Below are positions 56,001-64,000 of a DNA stretch of 64,000 bases, one piece after another. Each line of letters begins with the position of its first letter. The stretch's first letter is position 1. The DNA comes from Gammaproteobacteria bacterium (GTDB lineage Bacteria; Pseudomonadota; Gammaproteobacteria; JAIEPX01), in contig JAIEPX010000017.1 of NCBI GenBank assembly GCA_019748175.1, positions 1 through 64,000 of the forward strand, read 5' to 3'. Made by a program: the position numbers and the translations under genes. The notes below the pieces were generated by a model. The model saw nothing but the letters and a program-made list of their open reading frames with translations. It had not been told where the DNA came from and did no database searches.

Positions 56001-57564
56001 CTTATCACCTAAAGAATTCAATGCGCTTTACTTTCAGTATTTATATCAGTCTCTTGTTGAGATGTTAGTATTGTGGCCTCGTGTTAATTCTGAAATAATA
56101 TTACATGAGGGAAAGTCTGACACCTTAGGGTTGGGTCCATTAGCTGTAGTAATGATTAAAATTGGTTGTTTTTCTGAGTTAATTAAGCTTTTGGCAAATG
56201 ATGAGGTTATGGCTAAGGCAGTGATTCAATCATGTAAAGTGAGAAGTTTTCTTTCGCATGATACATCTTTTATTTCAGAATGCATCTGCGCTAGTGCTTT
56301 TGAGTTGGCTGATCAGCTTTTAGAGGCAACACGTACGGATAAGAAATCTTTGCGATATGGCAATAAATCTTTATTAGATTATTTACTTGAGAATGGAAAT
56401 TTGTCGCATTGGATTTATTATGGTATTGGCGACATCGTGTATAGGATGGCACAGAAAAGGGAGTGGGGGAAAGCTTTGGATGTCATCGGGAATAACAGTG
56501 CTTTATTTAATCGGCAAGTTTTAGGAAAATTGCTATTTGAGGCATGTAACCAAAATGAAATACTGCTCGCTAAATTGTTGTTAGGCAAGGGTGCGGATAC
56601 TACGGTTTTGATTGATAGTGTGCCAATGTTATTTAATTTAGCAAATGCCTTGAAATGGGATCTAATCAATTTATTTTGTGATTATGATTCTGATGAAAAA
56701 GATGATGCGCAATATGGTTATGCTGCGGTAATAGCTTTTAGGCATAAGCGAGTTGATTTGGCGTTAAAGTTATTATCTCGGGGCGCGCTTCCTGTGCATT
56801 TAGCGAATTTTGAATCCTCGTTGTTTTATGCGGTTAAATATGAATTGATTGATTGGATTCCTCGATTAATAGAAAGTGAGAAATGGGGTTGTAACAGTCC
56901 GAAATGGGTTTGTTCCGGTGCTGGTGTGTACCTCATGCCCTGGCGATGTGCTTTGGATCACCCTGGCTATAACAACATTGTATTTGCGCGAGATTATGCT
57001 GAGGCTAAAAGTAATACTCTGGTTAAATCGTTTTTTGAAGCCTTTTCTCAGCTTTATTATACGCCCCCTCTTGAACGAGATTCTAATAATGACTATCTTG
57101 AACGAGTTCATACTACGCAACTATTTTTAGAAACTGCCGTTCAAGAAGATGTGCAGTTCGCAACGCAGCGCGTATTGAAATATGCTAAGCATTATAAATT
57201 AATTTCTGAAGATGAAAATAATGTATTGAAAGTGTTTGAAGTGATTGGATCTTCTTGTTATTGGGCTATCAAAAATTATCCATCTACAACCAAGAAAGTA
57301 ATATACAAGACTTTTCGTGCTGTCTTGGAAAGAGCTTTAGAAGATAACAAGGAGGTTATGAGACAATTTGGAATTACATTTTTTGCGCGTGAGTTGCCTG
57401 ATAAAGAATATGTTGCTCGAATAGTATCTCGGTTGGTAAATGATGAGGTTAATTCATATGAAGACTACTTATCAAAAGTTAAGTCGGAGAATGAGACAGG
57501 TTGTCATTCAGAAGAAACTCTTGATGATGGGCAGAGTTTGATTGGCCAAGCTCTTGTTCCCTGA
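53005..57564 (+). CDS. Giant ankyrin-like protein, 1519 aa, paralog of the 58056 gene
   Basis: Starts at GTG 53005 (MQKFRNNISALLPNF), a start type shared with its paralog; the ribosome site is weak. Residues ~1-440 form a domain very similar to the paralog, with LLKSLRSDEFDYS, RRQNLRP, HTVTHEKK, KLYGVMTHCDDALLNRLLT, GTVSRPFD, GGTNEVLARLRYNP and RTVVCICADT. I cannot name it. From ~440 come three divergent super-repeats of roughly 260-330 residues. Each has F-[DNE]-[IL]-A-x-[KQ]-L, a G-T/N-x-x-Q or similar turn, K-[LG]-GA-[DE], and often DDAxYG then LLSxGAxP, that is ankyrin-like. There is no signal peptide or membrane segment. Likely a secreted effector, by context. Confidence 0.85.
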   Translation: MQKFRNNISALLPNFISEAIPALGTTDRKHPSKIIEAAIQSVVSGASWVEAEEKLKSSYANSPELVDNHYGLILEAFFLQAKIMLEPNMKSVHCNFVTENMANAFLSFLAYFLPIQEDVYPRQEVNIITLTSEQFHFCNIYYNSLCKDGLSSMIADHYLLKSLRSDEFDYSLRFIKGIIPGENGSRRQNLRPCNRRSHTVTHEKKVVERFSKTPMYSAKEKQGYSQIQSATLIDKRLRSSVFGVFKKRTDKLYGVMTHCDDALLNRLLTRDRGTVSRPFDVDLNNQDIAVFSEAWRNDVGVYSPKNLEEFKKQNLDLREKIGGTNEVLARLRYNPYRTVVCICADTPEARWLAYDFSQELLQEFIRYAKANKIRVNPNFKIPILFYMPNNKTKQHRVFFYTESMRLKDIYHAKKINQDENLRRLRFLSLDYEFMLGVGDISVELLLKPGSNKDSCLAVEMIDSGYIRMLMRLLRPNRLANDLFDQLLKRKFIGLNDSIIVHLFEVDEFDIARKLMQETNSQFRYLCFRGNTYYTYLLAYGTPRQLHEVQRYYIPQSTLIRDTVIRGYWNALILYIKEYPSEETKKILGNLLLLFYIHDQYYSQARFLIKLGADVSVCDERGVSLIVTSARFKSWRMVSLFSQKNTDSEDNAQYGEALIYALADKQMQIVSRLLSAGAKPPANPPVYLWKDAASIIEIIELVSRHDLKDRLLPFFKGCRIYWHEFETWFIECCEKKYYHCIEYVFAIGLDPQYIMMNNSNVISGLIIDEEFNIANKLHIASKKDIFILKYGEDLLVDHVIAAGKYSQFEYCGVERMLIYMAKNRNWDRLIHWLGAVKVTQGLDESILNKIVQALREQLSSWKNSDWVSLRELVEKYGQDFNPILLRKVLVFALDKKQLLFAHYLLLKGAEWSVIKRSEFPILYAAQMGLWDIVRELAQDGIVENATVEYSNVLSLVISSQKTDIARMLLDRGIILIWECAGHFYPLPSDKLYQLIDIGTSLSPKEFNALYFQYLYQSLVEMLVLWPRVNSEIILHEGKSDTLGLGPLAVVMIKIGCFSELIKLLANDEVMAKAVIQSCKVRSFLSHDTSFISECICASAFELADQLLEATRTDKKSLRYGNKSLLDYLLENGNLSHWIYYGIGDIVYRMAQKREWGKALDVIGNNSALFNRQVLGKLLFEACNQNEILLAKLLLGKGADTTVLIDSVPMLFNLANALKWDLINLFCDYDSDEKDDAQYGYAAVIAFRHKRVDLALKLLSRGALPVHLANFESSLFYAVKYELIDWIPRLIESEKWGCNSPKWVCSGAGVYLMPWRCALDHPGYNNIVFARDYAEAKSNTLVKSFFEAFSQLYYTPPLERDSNNDYLERVHTTQLFLETAVQEDVQFATQRVLKYAKHYKLISEDENNVLKVFEVIGSSCYWAIKNYPSTTKKVIYKTFRAVLERALEDNKEVMRQFGITFFARELPDKEYVARIVSRLVNDEVNSYEDYLSKVKSENETGCHSEETLDDGQSLIGQALVP

Positions 57565-57662
57565 CGTCCTTCTTTGCTCTAAACGGGCGTGCAATTCCCT
57601 GAGGTGGCAATTCCTGAGCAGATGATAAGATTACCGTTTTTAGATGACAAACGCTGAAGGTC

Positions 57663-57875
57663 TTAAGAGGTTTCAGAGCTTTCAGCTTTCTCAGTTTGCA
57701 TATCCATACCACAGCACTGTGGTGACTTAATTTTTCCGCATCCGTTGGCGCATTTTGCCACTTGGATGATTGTTCCGTCTTCTTTTGTGATTTTGTCAGG
57801 TACAAGCTCGGCATTGCATTTCGCGCAGGTCATACCCTTAACAGCCATATCGCATTTTTCACAATGATATTGCAT
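57663..57875 (-). CDS. Small zinc-ribbon protein, 70 aa
   Basis: MQYHCEKCDMAVKGMTCAKC opens a protein with CEKC, CAKC, a CANGCGK segment and a CCGMDM end, the layout of a widespread uncharacterised Cys-rich (zinc-ribbon-like) family. GAAGGAA lies 8 nt before ATG 57875. It may bind zinc or iron. It lies between the two giant genes, convergent with the 1519-aa gene and divergent from the 1551-aa gene. A broken copy lies at 52813-52925. Confidence 0.85.
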   Translation of the reverse strand: MQYHCEKCDMAVKGMTCAKCNAELVPDKITKEDGTIIQVAKCANGCGKIKSPQCCGMDMQTEKAESSETS

Positions 57876-58017
57876 AAGAAATTCCTTCTATATAAAAGTT
57901 GATGTCATCACCATGGGTTGAATTATAGCATAGATAAGGGCAGGTTCTGCCCCCTATCTATGAACACCTATCGGTTCAATGGATTGCGCTATTTCTCTGG
58001 AAATAACTACTTAAATA

Positions 58018-58026
58018 TGATATAAA
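58018..58026 (+). promoter_or_regulatory. Extended -10 promoter of the 1551-aa gene
   Basis: TGA-TATAAA (58018-58026) in AAATATGATATAAAG, nearly identical to the element before the 1519-aa gene. Confidence 0.55.
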
Positions 58027-58055
58027 GGTTGAGGTCATAATAAGAGAGTTAAGAC

Positions 58056-61000
58056 GTGCAAAAATTACAAAGCAAAATCGGAAATTTTTGGCATAATTTT
58101 TTGCAGAGTCGAATGCGTCATAAATTAGCCTCAAATAGTGAAGTGAAGCAAGTACAGGAAGATATTAGACATATTACACATTGGAAAATTATCGAAGAGA
58201 CAATTGCCACCGTAGTCTCTTGTGAAACAGAAAGTCAAAACAGTCATAATGCTTGGTTAAGCGTTGAAGGGATACTCAAAAGTAAAGTCGCCGAGTTTCC
58301 TGAATTAGCTGATAATCTATTTGGATTAGTGTTACATACCTTTATTTTACAAGCGAACATCAAACCACTACCTGAGATAGATTTGGTTGAAGTTCGTTTT
58401 TCAAATAATCAAACGGCTAAAGTTTTTATTAGCTTTTTATCACATTTCTTACCCATTCTAGAAGAAACCTATCCCCATCATGACGGCCAAATCATCACTT
58501 TAACCTCACAACAATTTCATTTCTGCAATCTTTATTTGAGCTCTAATTATGCCGGTGAATTAGCAGAAATAATTGCTGATCATTACTTGTTGAAATCATT
58601 ACGCTCTGATGAATTTGATTATAGCCATAGATTTATTATGGGAATCATTCCCAATGAAAGAGGAACGCGCCGTCAAAATTTACGACCTTATACAAGGCGT
58701 ACTCACACTGTCACTCATGAGAAAAAAATAGTAGCAAGACTTGATAAAAAGCCGATGTATTCCGAACGGGAAAAGCACGGTTTTTCTCAAATTCAATCGA
58801 CCACGTTTATCGATACAAAAATGAGAAGTAGTGTTTTTGGGGCTTTTAAACAACGAACTAACAAACTATACGGTGTCTTAACTCATTGTAGTGATGCTTT
58901 AATGAATCGTCTCTTAACACGAGATAATGGAACCGTCGCTAGACCTTTTGATATATCACTTGATAATAATGACTTAGTAAAAGTTTCTGAGGAGTGGAAA
59001 CGCAATGATATCATTTATTCTCCTAATAACATCGAAGAATTTAAAAAACAAAATCTAAAGCGTCGTGAAAAGCAGGGTGGAACTAACGAAGTTTTAGCTA
59101 GATTACGCTATAATCCTTTTCGTACGGTTGTGTGTATTTGTGCTGACACACTGGAAGCGCGATTACTGGCTTATGATTTTTCAGAAGAATTGTTTTTGGA
59201 ATTCTCCTGCTACGCGAAAGCAAACAATATTAAGCTTAATCCACGCTTCAAAATACCCATTGTATTTTATTTGCCTTATGGTGGAGATTTAACTGGTAAA
59301 GTAAAACAGCATCGAGTACTTTTCTATAACGAATCTATGAGGCTGAGTGATTTAGCGCAGTCGAAATCGCTCTATGATAATGCAGAGATAAGAAGAGAAA
59401 AATTTTCACGGTCTGACTACGAGATCCTTTTAGGGCAGACGACAATCACTTTGGAAATGCTAATGCAGCCTGGCAGTGTCAATAATTCTTCGATAGCCAT
59501 AGACATGGTTGATCGTGGTTATGTCAGGATGTTGATGCGATTGTTAAGATCTAATAATCTTAGAGAAGCATTATTCGATGAATTACTAAATCAAAAATTG
59601 ATTAAGCAGAACGACTCTATTATTAGCCATTTCATAGAAGTAGAAGCTTTTGATATTGCAGATAAGTTATTACGAGAAACGAATTCGAATATTGATCAGC
59701 TGTTTTTTCGTGAGCGTACTCTAATTGAATATATACTTTCGTATGGAACGCCACGTCAAGTTGACTATTTATGTAATGGATCACAAGAACGACCTGTAAA
59801 TCGTGCTGAAGAAATATTGCGTAAAATGGCTGAAAGTGGTTGTTGGCACACCATAAGGTTGTACCTAAAAGAATATCCTGTACAAGATAAAAAAGTTTTG
59901 GGGTCTTTTTTATCTGAACATTCTTGGCGAAAGATACTTTGTGATTCTAAATTTATTATTCAAAGAGGCGCTGATTTAACAGTTGTTAATAGGTTAAATC
60001 AAACGCCTATAGTTTTTGCTGCATCTAACAATGATTGGGAGCTAGTGTCATTAATATGTGCTCATTATACTGATTTTGATGGTGCGGCACAGTTTGGAGT
60101 GGCCCTTGTATTAGCTCTGTGCAAAAAGAAAATGAATCTTGTGGATAAATTATTGAGTGCGGGTGCAAAACCTCCGCAGGATTTTTATATGCACGATACT
60201 AAACAGTTAAAAGAACTGATTGTTTTTGTCGCCACACACAGTAAAAAAGAAACTTTTGCCCCTTTTATAAATGGCATTAAATTTTATTGGCATGATTCTA
60301 AAGAATTATTTTTGGATAGCTGCAGAGCTAAGAATTATTGTATTCCAGAATTTCTATTGACACTTGATCTTAAAGTGTATTTTTCGTCTAGTCTTCCGCG
60401 AAATGACCCGCTCATGTCGAGTCTTATTATTGATGAGCAATTCCAGATTGCTGATAAGCTGATTGAAGGAACTCGATCTGATAGATTTCAGTTAACTGAG
60501 GACAGCACTCTTTTGGCTGATCATATTATTGAAAAAGGAACTTTAAAGCAATTTAATTATATGGGCCAAGAAAAAATGTTTACTAGACTGGCTCAAATAA
60601 CAATTATTCAAAACCGGAATTGGGGAAGACTGCGTCATTGGCTGGATCTCGTTGAGGCGTCGCAAGGACTGGATGAGAAATTTATTACACAGATAGTGAA
60701 CAGTTTGTGTGCTTCCAGAGTGCACTGGCTGATTCCTGATTGGGTGGCGATGCGAAATTTTGTTGAGCAATATTTGAGTCATTTCAGCCCGGCATTATTA
60801 GGTAAGGTGCTCGTTATTGCATTTAATGATTCTCAGTTCTTATTCGCAAATTATTTATTAGAAAAAGGAGCGGATAGAACATCGATTAGAGAATTTAGAT
60901 TTTCAATTGAATGTGCTGCCGAATGTAAAAAATGGGATTTCGTCCTTGTGTTATGTCAAAAGACTCCAGACGACGGTGAAGATGCTTTAATGTATGGCGA

Positions 61001-62711
61001 AGTCTTGCTCTCAGCGCTGAGATGTCGAGAAGCGGAAGTCGCGAAAAAGTTATTAGACCAAGGTGCAATACCCTCATGGAAGATTGCTGGAGGTGCTTAT
61101 CCGTTGGCTACAATTGGATTTTATCAATTGATCGATAAAATAGGCAATCTATCGGATAGTGAGTTGGATAGCGCGATCTATCGATGTTATTTTCAATCTA
61201 TTTCCGAGATGTTATTAACATTACCTGAGGTGTCATCATGGCAACTATTGTGGGAGGTGTATTCAGGAAGACCCTTTGCCATTGAAATGATTGAAAATGG
61301 TCATTCTACGACATTAATCACCCTATTAACAAAGCATGAATTATATACAACGAACGTCATTCGGTCTGCCAGCATTAGAAATTATCTTAAAAAGAACAAT
61401 TCATTTATTTCTGAATGTATTTGCGAGAATAAATTTGCCTTGGCTGATAAACTTTTAAAAGCGACTCGTATAGATAAAGATAAATTACAATATAAAGGAT
61501 ATGGTTTAGCAGATCATCTGGTATATCACGGTACCTTTGAGCAATGGATGTATTTTGGGTTTGATGCCATTGTGCTTGAAATAGCTCAGAAAAAATATTG
61601 GGATTGGGTCATGGGTGAGATAGATAGAAATAGAAACCTTTTTGGTCCTGTTTTTCTGGGGAAATTATTCTATGAGGCCTGCCGGCAACAACAATCTCGA
61701 TTTGCGAAGCGTTTATTAAGTTATGGCGCAGATGTGACGTACTCGATCGATTATAAGCCTCCTTTGGTTTATCTTGTGGATGAACAGCGTTGGGATTTTG
61801 TCGAGTTATTTTGTGACTACCCTTCCGATGAAAAAGATGATGCAGAGTATGGCTATGCAGTGGTTCAAGCGTTAAGAAATAATAAAGTTCAGCTTGCTAG
61901 AACTTTATTTGATCGAGGCGCTATTCATGTCGATCGTTCAAATATTTCCTCTTTGTTAGAGTCTGCTGTTTTTTATGCGGTAAAGCTTGATCTGATTGAT
62001 TGGATTCCTCAGTTGATTAAATATGAATTAAGGCGAGGTGAAAAATCGGGCTGGGAAATAAAGGTAAATAAATATTCCGCTAGACAATTTCGACTTTGCC
62101 CATTTTCTTTCCATCAGATTTTATTGGCAAGAGATCTTGCTGAATTCAAAAATAATAATGAAATAATGAGTTATTTTGAAGAATTTAACAGTCTTGATTT
62201 CTCGGCTGGATGTAGTCTTGCTTCGTGGTATTGTGATGAATGGGATCACGAAAGAATATTAACCGCTCAATTTTTTATTGAAGCATTAGCGATGAATGAA
62301 GTTCAGTTTGCAGCGCATCGTCTAATAAAGTACGCGCTAAAATATAAACTAATTTCAATAGATGAGGGCAGCGTGTCTGCTGTATTAAGTAAAATTGCTT
62401 CCCATTGCTTTTATGCCATCAAAATTTATAACTCTGATATTAGAGAAACGATTTATCTTAATCTACGTCGAATTCTGGAACAGGAAATACAGTGTGGTAA
62501 TATCCCTGCAAATGAAAATGCACATCATGGGAATCTGACGTTCTTTCCAAACAAATCGAGTGATAAATTGTTTGTGGCTCGCGTATTAAGCTCAATCAAT
62601 GTCAATGAAATTAACAGCTATGCCGAGTATCTAAACCGGTCGGTTGTTCAGCGAGTAGAAGTAATTGAAGATGATCAAAAAATTTCGCCTGCCGTGCTTG
62701 TGTACGGTTAA
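58056..62711 (+). CDS. Giant ankyrin-like protein, 1551 aa, paralog of the 53005 gene
   Basis: Starts at GTG 58056 (MQKLQSKIGNFWHNFLQSR) with AAGAGAG 9-15 nt upstream. The ~440-residue N-terminal domain shares long runs with the paralog, such as DHYLLKSLRSDEFDYS, THEKK, SSVFG, EEFKKQNL, GGTNEVLARLRYNP and RTVVCICADT. Three super-repeats follow, marked by FDIADKLLRET, FQIADKLIEGT and FALADKLLKAT, with ankyrin-like turns (LLEKGAD, SYGADVTY). The C-terminus EVIEDDQKISPAVLVYG is acidic then hydrophobic. The N-terminal domain is more conserved than the repeats, so it probably carries the activity; the repeats probably bind targets. Function unknown. Confidence 0.85.
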   Translation: MQKLQSKIGNFWHNFLQSRMRHKLASNSEVKQVQEDIRHITHWKIIEETIATVVSCETESQNSHNAWLSVEGILKSKVAEFPELADNLFGLVLHTFILQANIKPLPEIDLVEVRFSNNQTAKVFISFLSHFLPILEETYPHHDGQIITLTSQQFHFCNLYLSSNYAGELAEIIADHYLLKSLRSDEFDYSHRFIMGIIPNERGTRRQNLRPYTRRTHTVTHEKKIVARLDKKPMYSEREKHGFSQIQSTTFIDTKMRSSVFGAFKQRTNKLYGVLTHCSDALMNRLLTRDNGTVARPFDISLDNNDLVKVSEEWKRNDIIYSPNNIEEFKKQNLKRREKQGGTNEVLARLRYNPFRTVVCICADTLEARLLAYDFSEELFLEFSCYAKANNIKLNPRFKIPIVFYLPYGGDLTGKVKQHRVLFYNESMRLSDLAQSKSLYDNAEIRREKFSRSDYEILLGQTTITLEMLMQPGSVNNSSIAIDMVDRGYVRMLMRLLRSNNLREALFDELLNQKLIKQNDSIISHFIEVEAFDIADKLLRETNSNIDQLFFRERTLIEYILSYGTPRQVDYLCNGSQERPVNRAEEILRKMAESGCWHTIRLYLKEYPVQDKKVLGSFLSEHSWRKILCDSKFIIQRGADLTVVNRLNQTPIVFAASNNDWELVSLICAHYTDFDGAAQFGVALVLALCKKKMNLVDKLLSAGAKPPQDFYMHDTKQLKELIVFVATHSKKETFAPFINGIKFYWHDSKELFLDSCRAKNYCIPEFLLTLDLKVYFSSSLPRNDPLMSSLIIDEQFQIADKLIEGTRSDRFQLTEDSTLLADHIIEKGTLKQFNYMGQEKMFTRLAQITIIQNRNWGRLRHWLDLVEASQGLDEKFITQIVNSLCASRVHWLIPDWVAMRNFVEQYLSHFSPALLGKVLVIAFNDSQFLFANYLLEKGADRTSIREFRFSIECAAECKKWDFVLVLCQKTPDDGEDALMYGEVLLSALRCREAEVAKKLLDQGAIPSWKIAGGAYPLATIGFYQLIDKIGNLSDSELDSAIYRCYFQSISEMLLTLPEVSSWQLLWEVYSGRPFAIEMIENGHSTTLITLLTKHELYTTNVIRSASIRNYLKKNNSFISECICENKFALADKLLKATRIDKDKLQYKGYGLADHLVYHGTFEQWMYFGFDAIVLEIAQKKYWDWVMGEIDRNRNLFGPVFLGKLFYEACRQQQSRFAKRLLSYGADVTYSIDYKPPLVYLVDEQRWDFVELFCDYPSDEKDDAEYGYAVVQALRNNKVQLARTLFDRGAIHVDRSNISSLLESAVFYAVKLDLIDWIPQLIKYELRRGEKSGWEIKVNKYSARQFRLCPFSFHQILLARDLAEFKNNNEIMSYFEEFNSLDFSAGCSLASWYCDEWDHERILTAQFFIEALAMNEVQFAAHRLIKYALKYKLISIDEGSVSAVLSKIASHCFYAIKIYNSDIRETIYLNLRRILEQEIQCGNIPANENAHHGNLTFFPNKSSDKLFVARVLSSINVNEINSYAEYLNRSVVQRVEVIEDDQKISPAVLVYG

Positions 62712-62730
62712 CCTTGGGAAGGGGTTCTGG

Positions 62731-62831
62731 GAAGGTGTCAGATCTAAGAATAGCGCATTCTTCTCAATCAACGGTAGCAAATCTAAACTAACGGGAATTA
62801 TAAATGCGTTATTCTTAGGTCTGACACCTTC
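62731..62831. mobile_element. MITE-like palindromic element, copy B (101 bp)
   Basis: Ends identical to copy A (GAAGGTGTCAGATCTAAGAA at 62731 and its near-complement at 62810-62831). Here the inverted repeat extends to about 29 bp (…TAGCGCATT/AATGCGTTA…). It begins 20 bases after the stop of the 1551-aa gene. The upstream flank GGGTTCT is also shared with copy A. Confidence 0.85.
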
Positions 62832-62917
62832 CTGCCTCCCTTCCAGCAATCTTAGGCTTGACCCCTGGTTCTTGGCTCTGGTAAGATCTACCCCTTTGAC
62901 GATTAAAGAGACCGGAC

Positions 62918-63133
62918 ATGCAAACTGATATTCATCCTACGTATAATGAGATTAAAGTAAATTGTAGTTGTGGTGTTAATTTCACTACACACTCAACACG
63001 ACCTGGCGATTTGCATATTGAAATATGCTCAGAATGCCATCCTTTCTATACTGGTAAGCAAAAGCTTATTGATACTGCGGGTCGTGTAGATCGCTTTAAA
63101 CAGAAGTACGCGAAAAAACAAGAAAGTAAGTAG
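62918..63133 (+). CDS. rpmE: 50S ribosomal protein L31
   Basis: A 71-residue protein [20 protein letters not shown] with a second Cys pair [12 protein letters not shown] and the closing [13 protein letters not shown], matching E. coli L31 closely. The zinc-binding Cys are present (C+ form), so it can serve as a zinc reserve. The ribosome site before ATG 62918 is weak. The gene ends just before a strong terminator. Confidence 0.96.
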   Translation: MQTDIHPTYNEIKVNCSCGVNFTTHSTRPGDLHIEICSECHPFYTGKQKLIDTAGRVDRFKQKYAKKQESK

Positions 63134-63168
63134 TAATTTTCCAATTTTGAGGCCTACCTACCCTCATT

Positions 63169-63207
63169 AAAAGCAGCTCTGGCCATTGGCTTGAGCTGCT
63201 TTTTTTT
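63169..63207. terminator. Bidirectional terminator between rpmE and gltA
   Basis: AAAAGCAGCTC (63169-63179) and GAGCTGCTTTT (63193-63203) pair perfectly around a 13-base loop. On the plus strand a run of T continues to 63207; on the minus strand the stem ends in four T. It overlaps the gltA stop codon. Confidence 0.9.
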
Positions 63208-64000
63208 ATCTTTTATCGATAGCTTCAACGTCCCGTTCTTTGGGGCCTGTATACAATTGGCGAGGACGGCCCAGTCGTCGATCAGGGTCGCTGATCATTT
63301 CGTGCCAATGGGAGATCCAGCCTACAGTCCTAGCGATGGCAAACATCACGGTGAACATGGTGCTTGGGATGCCGATCGCGCTGAGGGTGATCCCTGAGTA
63401 GTAATCGACGTTAGGATAGAGTTTTTTCTCTACAAAATACTCGTCTTCGAGCGCAATTTTTTCAAGTTTCATCGCAAGTTTAAACAAAGGATCGTCACGA
63501 CGACCTGTTGCTTCCAACACTTCGTAACACGTTTGTTGCATCACTTTCGCTCGAGGATCGTAGTTTTTATACACGCGGTGACCAAATCCCATTAAACGGA
63601 AAGGGTCGTTTTTATCTTTTGAGCGTTTGAGGTATTCATTAATGTGTGATTCGTCACCAATTTCGTGGAGCATATTTAAGCAAGCCTCATTCGCACCGCC
63701 GTGGGCACGGCCCCAAAGTGCGGCAATTCCCGCTGAAATACAGGCAAAAGGATTGGCGCCTGTTGATCCGGCAAGACGCACTGTGGAAGTTGAAGCATTT
63801 TGCTCGTGATCGGCGTGCAACGTGAAAATGCGATCGATGGCTCGAACTAATACTGGATTGGGTTTGGATTTTTGTGTAGGTACGCTGAACATCATGTTCA
63901 GGAAATTCTCGGCATACGACATGTCATTTTCAGGATAAACAAAGGGATCACCTATGGAATATTTATAGCACATCGCTGCAATGGTAGGCACTTTTGCGAT
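63206..64000 (-). CDS. gltA: Citrate synthase, C-terminal part
   Basis: 265 codons of the C-terminal part; the N-terminal ~160 residues lie beyond the window. It is type II hexameric-like citrate synthase by similarity to E. coli GltA. Catalytic residues are present: [10 protein letters not shown] (H264 equivalent), [14 protein letters not shown] (H305 equivalent) and [15 protein letters not shown] (D362 equivalent). It ends [14 protein letters not shown], like the E. coli protein. It catalyses oxaloacetate plus acetyl-CoA to citrate. Confidence 0.97.
   Translation of the reverse strand: MAKVPTIAAMCYKYSIGDPFVYPENDMSYAENFLNMMFSVPTQKSKPNPVLVRAIDRIFTLHADHEQNASTSTVRLAGSTGANPFACISAGIAALWGRAHGGANEACLNMLHEIGDESHINEYLKRSKDKNDPFRLMGFGHRVYKNYDPRAKVMQQTCYEVLEATGRRDDPLFKLAMKLEKIALEDEYFVEKKLYPNVDYYSGITLSAIGIPSTMFTVMFAIARTVGWISHWHEMISDPDRRLGRPRQLYTGPKERDVEAIDKR

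Noticed and set aside
62665-62928. Plus-strand ORF of 87 codons between the 1551-aa gene and rpmE
   Set aside because: It runs through MITE copy B and has no ribosome site or recognisable product.

Overview
The window is bacterial and dense in genes. It is moderately AT-rich and reads as a gammaproteobacterium of the Legionellales/Coxiellaceae type, meaning an intracellular or amoeba-associated lifestyle. The housekeeping genes (sdhE, gloB, hemC, hemB, tex, typA, prfC, ppa, putA, radA, glyA-nrdR-nusB-pgpA, rpmE, gltA) are clearly gammaproteobacterial. Interleaved with them are very large, eukaryote-like repeat proteins (ankyrin-like, Sel1, LRR-like and propeller-like) of the kind used as secreted effectors by host-associated relatives. 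The lineage is inferred from gene content and style; no 16S gene lies in the window.

Layout. 1-1513: 5' part of a leftward gene whose product ends in a tandem 26-residue repeat. 1.85-12.4 kb: MFS transporter and sdhE, gloB beside tmRNA, hemC, a small FAD-oxidoreductase operon, YciI and YggU proteins, a small repeat protein ending in CTLQ, tex, and an orphan. 12.6-13.0 kb: two 52-residue membrane proteins. 13.3-33.1 kb: an accessory block with a 1054-aa orphan, a 2513-aa giant, a Sel1 protein and a 2501-aa giant paralogous to the first. 33.3-45.4 kb: typA, an orphan, pabB-pabA, an exported glycosidase-like protein, prfC, ppa, putA, hemB. 45.5-47.6 kb: a 710-aa membrane-associated orphan. 47.8-52.2 kb: radA and a compact glyA-nrdR-nusB-pgpA operon. 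52.2-62.9 kb: an island with a DnaA-box cluster, a MITE copy, a broken zinc-ribbon gene, a 1519-aa giant, an intact zinc-ribbon gene, a 1551-aa paralog, and a second MITE copy. 62.9-64 kb: rpmE and the 3' part of gltA.

The most interesting material is the two families of giant paralogs. The 2513/2501-aa pair appears to carry two kinase-like catalytic cassettes each, ahead of LRR-like and propeller-like regions. The 1519/1551-aa pair shares a highly conserved N-terminal domain of about 440 residues that I do not recognise, followed by roughly 290-residue super-repeats. That pair looks like a duplicated cassette with a neighbouring zinc-ribbon gene and is bracketed by two near-identical 100-bp palindromic elements. 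Several other long palindromes and a dispersed 57-bp repeat show that the genome is seeded with small repeats.

The metabolic genes point to aerobic, amino-acid-fuelled metabolism (proline catabolism by PutA, citrate synthase, SDH flavinylation), haem synthesis (HemB, HemC) and folate-precursor synthesis (PabA/PabB). All functions are inferred from sequence read by eye; no database search was run.
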